The notes under the pieces are model-generated. The model saw nothing but the letters and a program-made list of their open reading frames with translations, was not told the DNA's origin and did no database searches. Made by a program: the position numbers and the translations under genes. From Branchiostoma lanceolatum (lineage: Eukaryota > Chordata > Leptocardii > Amphioxiformes > Branchiostomatidae), in the NCBI RefSeq assembly GCF_035083965.1, contig NC_089724.1, positions 2,074,501 to 2,138,500 of the forward strand: a DNA stretch of 64,000 nucleotides, given 5' to 3'. Positions 1 to 8,808 of the stretch are shown here, in pieces (position 1 is the stretch's first letter; the number at the start of each line of letters is the position of its first letter).

Positions 1-735
1 ATGTTTGTAAGGAACCTTGTATTTAGGATATTTCTACGCTAAAGGAGATGTTATGAGATGGAATGCTGACGTTTTGTCGTGTTCCTCGAGCAGGTGCCTA
101 CAAGTAAATTCATGTCTTGCCATTTATCGCTAAATATGCTATTATCTCTCAAAATATCATATTTTTGTAGACCTTTCCTATTCGCATCTAAACTCCATTC
201 TGGCACATGCATGCTATTCTCCAAGATGCAAGCAGAGTTTTCGGTCGAGTGGGGTAGGAGTGTCCGGGATTTTTAACGTTCCTCTTCCTTCGAGAGAGGA
301 GAGTGTATAAAATCTCGGCCACAACTACCCCCCCCCCCCCGACCGAAACCTCTGCTTGGAGAATACATGCATGCGAATTCACACACAGAATGAGAACATG
401 GAAATCCCCGTTTTCTCTCCTTTACTTGAGGGGTTTTGACTTGAGGAGAGCCACACATCACTACCACATGCACACGAGTCGCAAAGATAATGTGCTTGCG
501 TCGATGTGCGCCGATCAAACAATGAACCCCTCGGCTAGCCCTTGATAAAAGCCTTTTTTTCTATGTGTGCCTGTATACTCCTGTAGCCTGTAACGTTAGA
601 AGTTGTCTTAGTTTTTACTTGGTTTAGTTTTGCCCCCCATGCGTTTAGTTTCCGTGCGTTTATTTGTTTTTATTTCTAATTTCCATTTAGATAAACCAAT
701 TAAGAGAAAAGAAGTAGCCGGTGGCTAGTCGGGCC
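1..735. other. Intergenic stretch, no gene seen
   Basis: I see no supported coding exon here. There is a poly-C run near 330-341 and otherwise AT-rich low-information sequence. The short open frames lack splice signals, recognisable domains or similarity to the rest of the window. Confidence 0.5.
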
Positions 736-740
736 AACTT

Positions 741-992
741 AAGCCTCTCACTGGACCCGCGGCACGCTGGCGGCGGCGCTGCGGCCGATCGAATTGACAA
801 AGCACTGAACGAATTGCAACGACAAAAAAAAAACACGAATCTTTATAAGCTTTGTGTGTTTTGTTGTCTTTTTGGTCATACTTGTACGTTTTGAATGATA
901 TTCCCATGATTATAAAGTCAAGGGTAACACAAATCCAGTTTAGGACGCAGCGACGCCACCAGCGTGCCGCGGGTCCAGTGAGAGGGGGGCTT
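741..992. repeat. TIR element (MITE family 1), complete copy
   Basis: About 250 bp bounded by long inverted ends: the left end reads CTCACTGGACCCGCGGCACG and the right end ends with its complement (GTGCCGCGGGTCCAGTGAG). There is no transposase-like frame inside, so it is a non-autonomous element. A second, larger copy lies at about 40094-40413 with a TG microsatellite in its middle. A decayed copy lies at about 63535-63700 and a right-end fragment at about 38575-38635. Copies share the internal stretch CAAGGGTAACACAAATCCAG. Confidence 0.75.
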
Positions 993-1028
993 TAGCAGCA
1001 TGCCAGTCAGACAAATATACATAGAACT

Positions 1029-1364
1029 ATGCTAGCCGAGGCAGGACTGGAGCCATTGACCAAGCGGGTAGAGACAATCTCTCTTGCTACAGTTTTCAAG
1101 GCAGTACGGGGAAAGGCGCCAGTGTACATAACAGAACTCTTTCGTTGGAAGTCACCGCCTATGCTAAGAGCCCGAACACGCACAGGGGCCAAACTGATTC
1201 GGGATTACGACCCCCACCTGCTCCACTGTCCCTCAGCTAGAGTAGCATCATACCGTAGTAGTATGCAACACTATGGGCCTCAGTTGTGGAACACATTACC
1301 ACTCAAACAAAGAACTGCCTTTACTTACCAGAACTTTAAGAATGGCAATCCCGGCGGAAATTGA
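1029..1364 (+). pseudogene. Non-LTR retrotransposon ORF2 C-terminal remnant
   Basis: A 111-residue open frame resembles the region after the reverse transcriptase core in LINE ORF2 proteins: a shared-fold helix (ATVFKAVRGKAPVYITEL), then an arginine-rich stretch, then the characteristic end GPQLWNTLPLKQR. No RT catalytic motif is included, so this is a 5'-truncated insertion. Which LINE clade is uncertain. Confidence 0.6.
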
Positions 1365-1489
1365 AATTTGTATTGTATGGCTTTTATTGATTAATTATTA
1401 TTGTTACGGTGTACTATGTCGTAGTTGTGTGTTTTATATGTAATATCAGGGATATAATAATGACTGACTGGTTTTATTTGCAAACAGTT

Positions 1490-1805
1490 GCATACACATA
1501 CCGTTGCAGCCTTTCCCGGCTGAATTGGGGTATGGGATAAAACATTCAATTGCTCATACAAGTTTTACCATAACTCAACATATTTAAAAACTATATATAT
1601 ACACTTAAGTCAAGTACTACAATTCATTCAATAACTCTACGGTAAAAGGTAATGTGGTGTTCTTAAATCTGGAAGTTCTGCAGCTGAAAGGTGTGAATTT
1701 GTCCTTTGACCTTAGAATATCTGAAAAACAGGCTTCACAGCCTGAGTTGTATGTGCCCTGTATAAATAAAATGAAATGAAATGAAATTAATAAATAAATA
1801 GATGA
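1490..1805. repeat. Possible retroelement 3' end with AATGA/AATA tract
   Basis: The stretch ends in tandem AATGA and AATA units (about 1768-1800) after sequence without a reliable open frame. A terminal short-repeat tract of this kind is typical of a LINE 3' end, but no protein similarity supports it. Confidence 0.25.
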
Positions 1806-2060
1806 GTAATCTATGATACATATGGACAAATCCGGCCAACCTGTGATGCGTTTGTTCAGCCGCTTGGGAATCCCCGAATCACCGTCAGCTGGAAAACCCG
1901 CTTCCTCCCGAGGCTGCTCCGAACCTGCAACATTTACATCAAGTCAATTAATAACTTTATTGCAAGTTCATGCCCGAAGGCTAATTGCAGACAAACAAAG
2001 ACATGGAAATACATGGGAATCGACATAGTTATCTAGTCTACTGTTAAAGTTCTATGTTAA

Positions 2061-2297
2061 CTAAGGTTGACTATGGTTGGGTTTGACTTCTTTTTGATGG
2101 CAGTGGAAAATGAAACGACCCACGTGTTGTATCGTAAGTGGGTTGGTTGATTTTAGTAGTAAGATTGATTTTTGTAAGTTAGTCAAATGGCGAAAGCTAG
2201 GGGAATTAACGGAAGCTGTTTTATATAATTCGTTTCTTTCGGCGTCATATAGAGGACATTGGCAAATAAAATATATTTCATTTTCCGCTGCGTTCAT
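2061..2297 (-). pseudogene. LINE ORF2 C-terminal remnant
   Basis: The minus-strand frame reads ENEIYFICQCPLYDAERNEL and continues to a GRFIFHCHQK end. This is the usual layout of the C-terminal Cys/His region of many LINE ORF2 proteins (ExHxxxxCPxYxxxR, then xxFIxxC). It is 5'-truncated and has no RT core. It is related in form to the plus-strand remnant at 4945-5180, which reads LLECTLYRDIRNSF. Confidence 0.65.
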
Positions 2298-2652
2298 TGT
2301 ACAAAACTTACAATAACCACTTCTTTACATTGTTTTTTTTAATTTTTTTTACTTTATTTCGGATCCACAATTAGCTTACAAAATGAGAGCATTAGCATGT
2401 ACATTATTCTATAGGTTATTTCTACTGTTAGTCATAGCTTAGACTAGTTCTTTGTATTTGTTAACTACTAAAAATAGTTCGACTTTCATGTGCGTACGTT
2501 GCCATACATTGTACCAGATACAATTGTCGCGCAATAAAGTTCTTCTTTTTCTTCTATGAATGCAGCTATTCTTCCTATGCATGGTCCTTAATGCAGGTTA
2601 TGTAACAACAGATTTGTAAGAAGAAAACATCATGCATCACATTTTGAACTGG

Positions 2653-2780
2653 ACACGCACAGGGAACACCCTGCCTCCCACAGTTGAAACTTCCCGGGCC
2701 ATGCTGGAAGCCTGCCCGCCCTAGCCCGGGACCCACCCCCCCCCCCCTGCTTTGCCCTTGACGGGGTTAAATGAGGACAA
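2653..2780 (+). repeat. LINE 3'-end fragment
   Basis: This short block repeats the 3' end of the LINE at 3432-3835: the shared text GCTGGAAGCCTGCCCGCC is followed by a stop codon, then CCCGGGA, a C-rich run and CTTTGCCC near the end. It is a severely 5'-truncated copy. Confidence 0.6.
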
Positions 2781-2819
2781 TCTCAAGTTCAGGTTGAACT
2801 GGAAAAAACATCACCTTAC

Positions 2820-2888
2820 CTTCACCGCCTTCCCGGATGCCTTTATTTCCAACGCCATGTTTCAAGGCCATGTACCTCGGCTGTTCAG
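2820..2888 (-). CDS. Tyrosine-motif tail exon (YMAL)
   Basis: A 69-nt minus-strand exon runs from acceptor ATCTCAG to donor GTAAGG, phase 1 at both ends. It encodes 23 residues with PRYMAL, a YxxL-type motif. Three other minus-strand exons of the same style lie upstream (3855-3923, 4280-4363, 5498-5608), and all can be joined in one frame. The piece is hydrophilic with no Cys, as expected of a cytoplasmic tail. I did not find the terminal exon to the left. The parent receptor is not proven; the LRR-Ig receptor at 8809-11234 is the nearest same-strand candidate. Confidence 0.6.
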
Positions 2889-3431
2889 CTGAGATGGGCG
2901 AGAAACGACTATGAATAATAAATGTTTTGTTTGCAAGTTCTTGCCGGAGGGCTAATTGCAACATGAATCAATGCATAGCAAGGGTATGCTGAACAGATAG
3001 TGCGAGTTAACTAACAATCTTGACAAGTTGAACAAATGGCTATTCTAAGAACTACTACGGAATACAATTTACGCTCGTTGGGTTTGACTTCTTTTTTCTG
3101 GAAGAAAGCCACCTCAGCATTGACCAAATGCGTTTTTACTCTTACATTTTTCTAACGATTTCACTTTTAGTCTGATGTACATATATCTTAAAATTCCACC
3201 TGAGTTGGTTGCTGAAAACATTTTTTCATCTCTTATCGGGTAAAGAAACTGAATCGGTCATTTCCCTCATCCAGGATCAAGAAAAAGAAGTGTATATAGT
3301 GAAGCCTTCCGTGGCTCTTTTGCCACTGTCAGTGGTTCAACGTTGCTATTCTTTCTGGATGGTTTTTAAATAATTAGGCCGTCTGTTCGTCCTGAGGTAC
3401 ATGTATATTGATTCTTAAGTAGGAGAAGTTA

Positions 3432-3835
3432 TTGGCAGCGTTTTTAAGAAGCCACAATGGAACAATGCTCAACGACCTGCAGTGGCCCCTTCTCTCTGAA
3501 AGGAGGAGGAACGCCCACCTCACATTCTTCTACAAACTAGTTAGCAACAATATTAATATAGACACAGATAGTTTACTCAAACCAGCTCAGGGGCGCACCC
3601 GGGGGAGCCGCCACCTCAAGTTTCACACTATCTACGCAAGAATCGACAAATACAAAGACTCCTTCTTTCCCCGTACCATCCACCAGTGGAACGCCCTGCC
3701 TGGCGCCGTTGCGACGGCTCCCACTGTTGAGTCATACCGAGCCAGGCTGGAAGCCTGCCCGCCTTAGCCCGGGATCTCAACTCTCCCCCTACTTTGCCCC
3801 TGAAGGGGCTATTTAGGGGTATCATATGTAGATGT
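3432..3835 (+). mobile_element. Non-LTR retrotransposon 3' end (ORF2 tail plus 3' UTR)
   Basis: A 111-residue frame carries the classic LINE ORF2 C-terminal pattern: MLNDLQWPLLSERRRNAHL, then FYKLV, a K/RTRG element, then DSFFPRTIHQWNALP, and a stop near 3767. It is followed by about 65 nt of 3' UTR and a TAGATG tandem tail (about 3825-3845) that abuts the neighbouring tail exon. This resembles CR1/L2/Jockey-like elements with short-repeat 3' ends. The RT and endonuclease domains are absent. Confidence 0.8.
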
Positions 3836-3854
3836 AGATGTAGATGGAACTTAC

Positions 3855-3923
3855 CATCGCCAGCTCCATTTAGATTGTTCGCTTCTCCGGATGCTTTTAG
3901 TGTCATGTACTTTGGTTCATCTC
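3855..3923 (-). CDS. Tyrosine-motif tail exon (YMTL)
   Basis: A 69-nt exon runs from acceptor CGTTTCAG to donor GTAAGTT, phase 1 at both ends. It encodes 23 residues containing PKYMTL. Its length equals that of exon 2820-2888, and the motif sits near its N-terminus as it does there (PRYMAL). The two are therefore likely duplicates of one ancestral exon. A LINE tail sits immediately beyond the donor side. Confidence 0.6.
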
Positions 3924-4279
3924 CTGAAACGGGAGAAAGTTGAATCTAAATTTTGTCAAATTCCCGGGGGACTGTGTCATGAATTTCAATTCAATTCAAG
4001 ATTTTACTGACATCTCACAGAGGATATTACATAGCACTGTATTAACATAAATTCACAATGGTTCACATCGGATACACTTAACAATATTACACTGGTAGAT
4101 TATTGCATAGTGACTCTAAAACTCTTTTCTTGTTTACACAAGTGGAACAAAATCGACTACAGATTAAAATAGCTGTTACAGACATGGATGGAATGCTAAA
4201 ACAGGTATTGAACAATAGATGACTAACATTGATGTATTCTATCGATATTTCTTCTTAATAAGGCCGCGATAAAACTCAC

Positions 4280-4363
4280 CTTTGTCTCCTCCTTGTTGTG
4301 CCCTTGGCACATCAGCTGTATCATCCCTCAGAGTCAGGTACACTGACTCGTCTTCTGAAGCGG
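4280..4363 (-). CDS. Tyrosine-motif tail exon (ITIM-like SVYLTL)
   Basis: An 84-nt exon runs from acceptor TTCTGCAG to donor GTGAGTTT, phase 1 at both ends. It encodes 28 acidic residues including ESVYLTLRDD. SVYLTL fits the ITIM consensus (S/I/V/L)xYxx(I/V/L) used by inhibitory immune receptors to recruit SH2 phosphatases. The match is by consensus only; function is inferred. Confidence 0.6.
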
Positions 4364-4944
4364 CTGCAGAAGTATAGTAGCTAATGCTGTAAAACTAGTT
4401 TTTTTTATAGTTTTATTTCAACATCAAAAATACAATACATAGTGATGCCACACTCAAGCAAACACGTTTTTTAAGCGGCATCACTAAACACAGATACAAA
4501 ACAGGAACAATACAGGAACCGAGGTGTAAAAGAAACAGTAGTATATGTGTATAACAAAAAAATATTAGCTTGAATATGGAAACGCTTAGTATCTGATATA
4601 TACAATAGAGTTACGGATAAGATTTGCGCATTGAAATTTGAAGATAATAAAAAAAACGATCCATTAAGTAAAAGATATGTAAGAGCATTATCAGATAAAG
4701 TATCAATTTCTAACAGGTATATTCAAATTAACAAGTCTGTCAAAGAGGCATAAGCGATGCTAAGTATAGTTAGGGCAGTGCAACAAAAAGTGAGGAATGC
4801 TTTCGCATCGGCACCCGCAGCTACACGAGGGACTAGTTTAGAGCATAAAACCATACATATTGCGTGCTTGACAATCTCTTCTGCACACTCAAGCTACTGG
4901 CAATAGCAGAATGAGTTATACCATAGATGCAGTTGACTAATTTT

Positions 4945-5397
4945 AGAGTTCCTTGAATTTGACTATGTATTAGAGTGTACTATCTATTGGAGTGTACGTT
5001 ATACAGGGACATACGTAATTCTTTTATTAGTGCCCTGAATTTAGATTCAAGATTTAAACAGTTAGTTGAAGATGAACTATTTCTATATCTAATAACGTCC
5101 TCTGACAACATAATACAACAACACCTCTGTAAATTCGTACACACTTGTTTTAAGAAGAGGGAAGAGACATGTAAACAATAGATTCAACAGCATCATATGT
5201 TTCATTATTGTGTAATCGATAGATATAGCATAGCCTAGATTTAGTTGATTTGTTTATCTCACTGTTTAAGAACACCTCATGTAACGATTCACTACACTGA
5301 ATACGTTTCATGTGATATTAAAACTACTGTACTGTATTTAGCCCATACGTGCAAATAAAGATCCTTGTCATTGTCATTGTCATTGTCATTGTCATTA
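4945..5397 (+). mobile_element. LINE 3' end with (TTGTCA)n tail
   Basis: The frame at 4975-5181 reads YLLECTLYRDIRNSFI and ends HLCKFVHTCFKKRE, an ORF2 C-terminal Cys/His tail. About 150 nt downstream the sequence ends in five tandem TTGTCA hexamers (about 5367-5397). Terminal hexamer arrays mark the 3' end of several LINE clades. The copy is 5'-truncated. Confidence 0.65.
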
Positions 5398-5497
5398 AAG
5401 AGCAAAAGAAAATGATCCTTAATGCTACGGGATTACCTGGGGCATAGAACTTCCTTTTGGTGCATGAAGTATGGAATGGGACGGGAAAACGCCTTAC

Positions 5498-5608
5498 CTT
5501 CGCCACGTTCGTAGATGACGTTTTCCGAGTCAGCTAGATCACCTGTCGGGTTGACGTAAACCGGCTCTTCACGTGCGTCGTTCGGCGCAACGTACGCCGG
5601 GTCCTCAC
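5498..5608 (-). CDS. Tyrosine-motif tail exon (YVAP, YVNP, IYERG)
   Basis: A 111-nt exon runs from acceptor TACCGCAG to donor GTAAGGCG, phase 1 at both ends. It encodes 37 hydrophilic residues containing three tyrosine motifs: DPAYVAP, EPVYVNP and NVIYERG. YVNP fits pYxN, the known preference of the GRB2 SH2 domain. With the three exons to the left and the 72-nt exon array to the right, it looks like part of a modular signalling tail. Confidence 0.65.
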
Positions 5609-5659
5609 CTGCGGTACCGTCAGGTGCGCAACGTCACAAAAACATTACAGATCCAATAA

Positions 5660-5825
5660 ACGTAGTCAAACCTGTACTAGTGACCACCTCTACGTAAGGG
5701 TCACCTAGCCATAAATATGATACTGTCAAACCTGTACAAGTGACCACCTTTACATAAGGACCACCTGACCATTGATATACAGTCAAACCTGTACAAGTGA
5801 CAACCTCTACATAAGTTTAATGTTT
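5660..5825. repeat. Short tandem repeat, about 57-bp unit
   Basis: Three degenerate copies of a unit containing GTCAAACCTGTACAAGTGAC follow one another (at about 5667, 5727 and 5782). No coding signal is seen; the block separates tail exon 5498-5608 from the exon array. Confidence 0.6.
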
Positions 5826-5857
5826 TTCACATGAAAAAAATAAAACAACAGAAATGA

Positions 5858-6430
5858 CAACATCAAGACCATACCTTGCTCCGTACGCTCCTTCACCGGT
5901 CGCCTCGGCATGGCTGCACCGTCAAGGTTGTGAGCATGTCCGCCGGCTTAATAGCCACTTACCAGTTAGGTAACGCCTGTCCAGTTTAATGAAAATTTAA
6001 AACAAAACAGTAATGACAACATCAAGACCTTACCTTGCTCCGTACGCTCCTTCACCGGTCGCCTCGGCATGGCTGCACCGTCAGGGTTGTGAGCAGGTCC
6101 GCCGGCTTAATAGCCACTTACCAGTTAGGTAATGCCTGTCCAGTTTAATGAAAATTACAGTAAAAAACAGTGATGACAACATCAACACCGTACCGTGCTC
6201 CGTTCACTCCTTGGCCGGTCGCCTCGGCATGGCTGCCCAGTCAGGGTTGTGAGCGTATCCGCCGGCTTAATAGCCACTTACCAGTTAGGTAACGCCTGTC
6301 CAGTTTGATGAATTTTTTTTAAAAACCCAGAAATGACAACATCAAGACCGTACCTTGCTCCGTACGCTCCTTCGCCGGTCGCCTCGGCATGGCTGCCCCG
6401 TCAGGGTTGTGAGGTCCGTCGGCAGACAGC
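5858..6430 (-). CDS. Tandem array of a 72-nt tail exon (four copies, at least one dead)
   Basis: Four copies of a ~160-bp unit lie in tandem. Exons read on the minus strand are 5875-5946, 6034-6105 and 6194-6265 (each 72 nt, phase 1 at both ends), plus a fourth ending at 6354 without a recognisable acceptor. Each encodes GAAMPRRPxKERTEQ preceded by HNPD or HNLD. The third copy has an in-frame TGA (6204-6206); its donor and acceptor survive. Donors are GTATGG, GTAAGG, GTACGG and GTACGG. The exon contains an intracellular-looking basic stretch and would sit 5' of exon 5498-5608. Confidence 0.6.
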
Positions 6431-7288
6431 AGTCACGCAGCAGAGGCACAGCGGCACGATCTCTGCTCTCTGGCAGACGGGATGCGTTCTGACGAAACTT
6501 GAGAAAATCGCTTTGCCCGAAACCAGGCCCGTTTCCCTTTACTATAACTAAGCTGAATGAATATTCCTGTCTTCCAGGAAGCGTGACACAATGTCGATCG
6601 CGGGAGGAAATTGTTGTCCGGTCTCCCGATTTGTCTAAAGGTTACAAATATTATTCTGATTTTTTTTACGCCCACTGTGTTTTACATCTCGAACTGCCTC
6701 GACGAGTAAAAGGGCATCAAGTAGACACCCACTTACAGGTAAATATTTCCGTGTTTTCGCTCTCTGGGAAACAGACTAATGTGTCTGTGGCCGGGGATTG
6801 GGAACGACGGTCGTGAGTTCCGTCCAAATGCCACTTCTGCCAGGGGGGCCAAGATGGCGGCAGCAGGGCGGCCCATCTATGGGTACAGTACAGTTTCACC
6901 TCAGCTTTTGCCCGCCCGTGCTTCTACAACCAGTACGTGATCATGAACATATTTGAACGTCTGGTCTTGAATTGTTTGGGGGTTAAAGACAGTTTGGTGC
7001 ATTCTAACCTATGCTTTACCATGTACAACATCATGTAACTTTAAAAGAAAAGCCCACAAAATGCTTTCACAATCCTCTACTCGATGTATTGTACTACACA
7101 ACGTACATGTATCAAAGTCATACACGAAACTGCCACAGGTGTGTAACTGTGGTGAAATACAAACGACTGAGAGATTGAAATCAATACACTTATAATGATA
7201 ATCTTGTGTTGCACGGAATAAAACATTAAAAATGTAGATAATGAACTAAATGGAAATATAATGCTACAAAATGCTACATTTATGGTGA
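6431..7288. other. Intergenic stretch, no gene seen
   Basis: No exon with good splice signals was found between the exon array and the TIR element. The open frames on both strands are short and overlap one another without recognisable domains. Confidence 0.4.
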
Positions 7289-8178
7289 ACCATAACGGGG
7301 GGTGCCCTAAGATGTCACGCGCCCTAACATGGCACGGAATTTTTACTGATCTTATTTTGCATAAGCACGCCGTGTTTGTGACCACTGACTACGCTGATAA
7401 GGAAGGTTAATAAATCAAGTTCATGCACATAGCTGTCATTTTCAGTAAAACACATGTGTACATATTCATTTCTTGTTTCTTCGAAAAATAGTATTTTGAC
7501 AATAATGATGGTAGAGCTGAGTAGAGGGTGACTGCGTAGCTAGACGGCCTGGCGCCTAAATATACGACCTGTACCAAGCACATAAACAACTATCATCGAC
7601 ATAAGAAATATCACTTCATAAAACACTGAAAATTTGGTTCTTTAAGTGTTTGCTGAAAAGAAAACTGACCAAATAAAAACAACGTAAACATCACTGTCGT
7701 CTGGCGACGTTGTTTTCCCGCCTTTTTTTTCTGGCCACGATGGTCGCGGGACGATTTAATGCATAGTTATGTTACGCTCTAACACGTGATTGGTACCGTC
7801 TATGAAAAGGAAACTGACTGAAACTGAAAGCTAGAATATAGTAGACTACAAGCCTTGTTTACATTTTCCTAACTTTATCACCAACTTCCGAATAGAGCAA
7901 AATTACAAAAGCGTGCTAAGTTAGGCACACTATCTGGCGTAGCACTAAATCAAAACGAACATTCGCGAAAACATCTCGCAGCATTTCCGCTTGTAGTGCG
8001 GAGCGTGAAGGACTCATGAACAATATGAATGCATTTCTTATCCAAGTATGATCGTCAGATGAATGTGTTCAAAATTCATTCATTAAAACCGGACCACTCT
8101 CTGGCAACCAGCGATGGAGCGCTGTGAGTTCGAGCGCGTAAAAAAAACGTAACATCTTAGGACACCCCCCGTTACATT
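7289..8178. mobile_element. TIR DNA element, about 890 bp
   Basis: The left end reads TAACGGGGGGTGCCCTAAGA and the right end is its near-perfect inverted copy (TCTTAGGACACCCCCCGTTA). Flanking TA on both sides fits a TA target duplication. No transposase frame is visible, so it is non-autonomous. A second copy with a decayed right end and no clear left TIR lies at about 44180-45230. Internal landmarks shared by both include TTCATGCACATAGCTGTCA and GATTGGTACCGTCTATGAAA. Confidence 0.75.
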
Positions 8179-8316
8179 ATAGATTAAAGGTAAGTAATTC
8201 TATGTAACTTGATAACATTTATGAAAAAGCTTCTTCAGCATTTTAAAGTAACGGCTACTCTCGGAACCTCACTTTTTAACCATAAAGTAATTTTTTGTGC
8301 TTTGTCATATTTTTCC

Positions 8317-8415
8317 TAGCCTGTATTTACACAAGCTCTCAGTCGGAGGTTACTGACCCCCACCCTGGGTGGGGGTCAGTAACCTCTGGCTGAGAGCTTG
8401 TGTAAATACAGGCTA
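8317..8415. repeat. Near-perfect hairpin, 99 bp
   Basis: Two ~48-bp arms start TAGCCTGTATTTACACAAGC and end with the exact complement, meeting at CCCCCACCCTGGGTGGGGG with almost no loop. One or two mismatches are visible. It could be a foldback MITE or, if transcribed, a small-RNA precursor. Confidence 0.8.
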
Positions 8416-8808
8416 ATATTTTTCCTATCCCTAAAAGCTTTTTAAGAAAATACAGCAACCAAAATCTTACATCAGTGTGTTGGTAGTGTCCGGCTGCAGC
8501 CTTAATATGCTATAACATTCGCCACATTGCGTGCTAATTATAACTTTTGTACAGTAACGAAAAGTGCATTAGAATTGACTTAAGGCTAATTACTTTGAAT
8601 AAAGTCAACAAGAATCAATAAGTTTTAGTATATCAAACTGTAAATCAAATGCCAATGGAAAAGTTCAACAATTTGTGCCGGAGATCACAGTATTTCTTTT
8701 TTTCTTTACAAAAAAAAGTTTTACCTCTCACTTCTATCATCATGTTGTATGGTACTGAATTTTCTACATGGAGTTTTGGCTACGTTTTGTCTACGTATCC
8801 TTAGTTCT

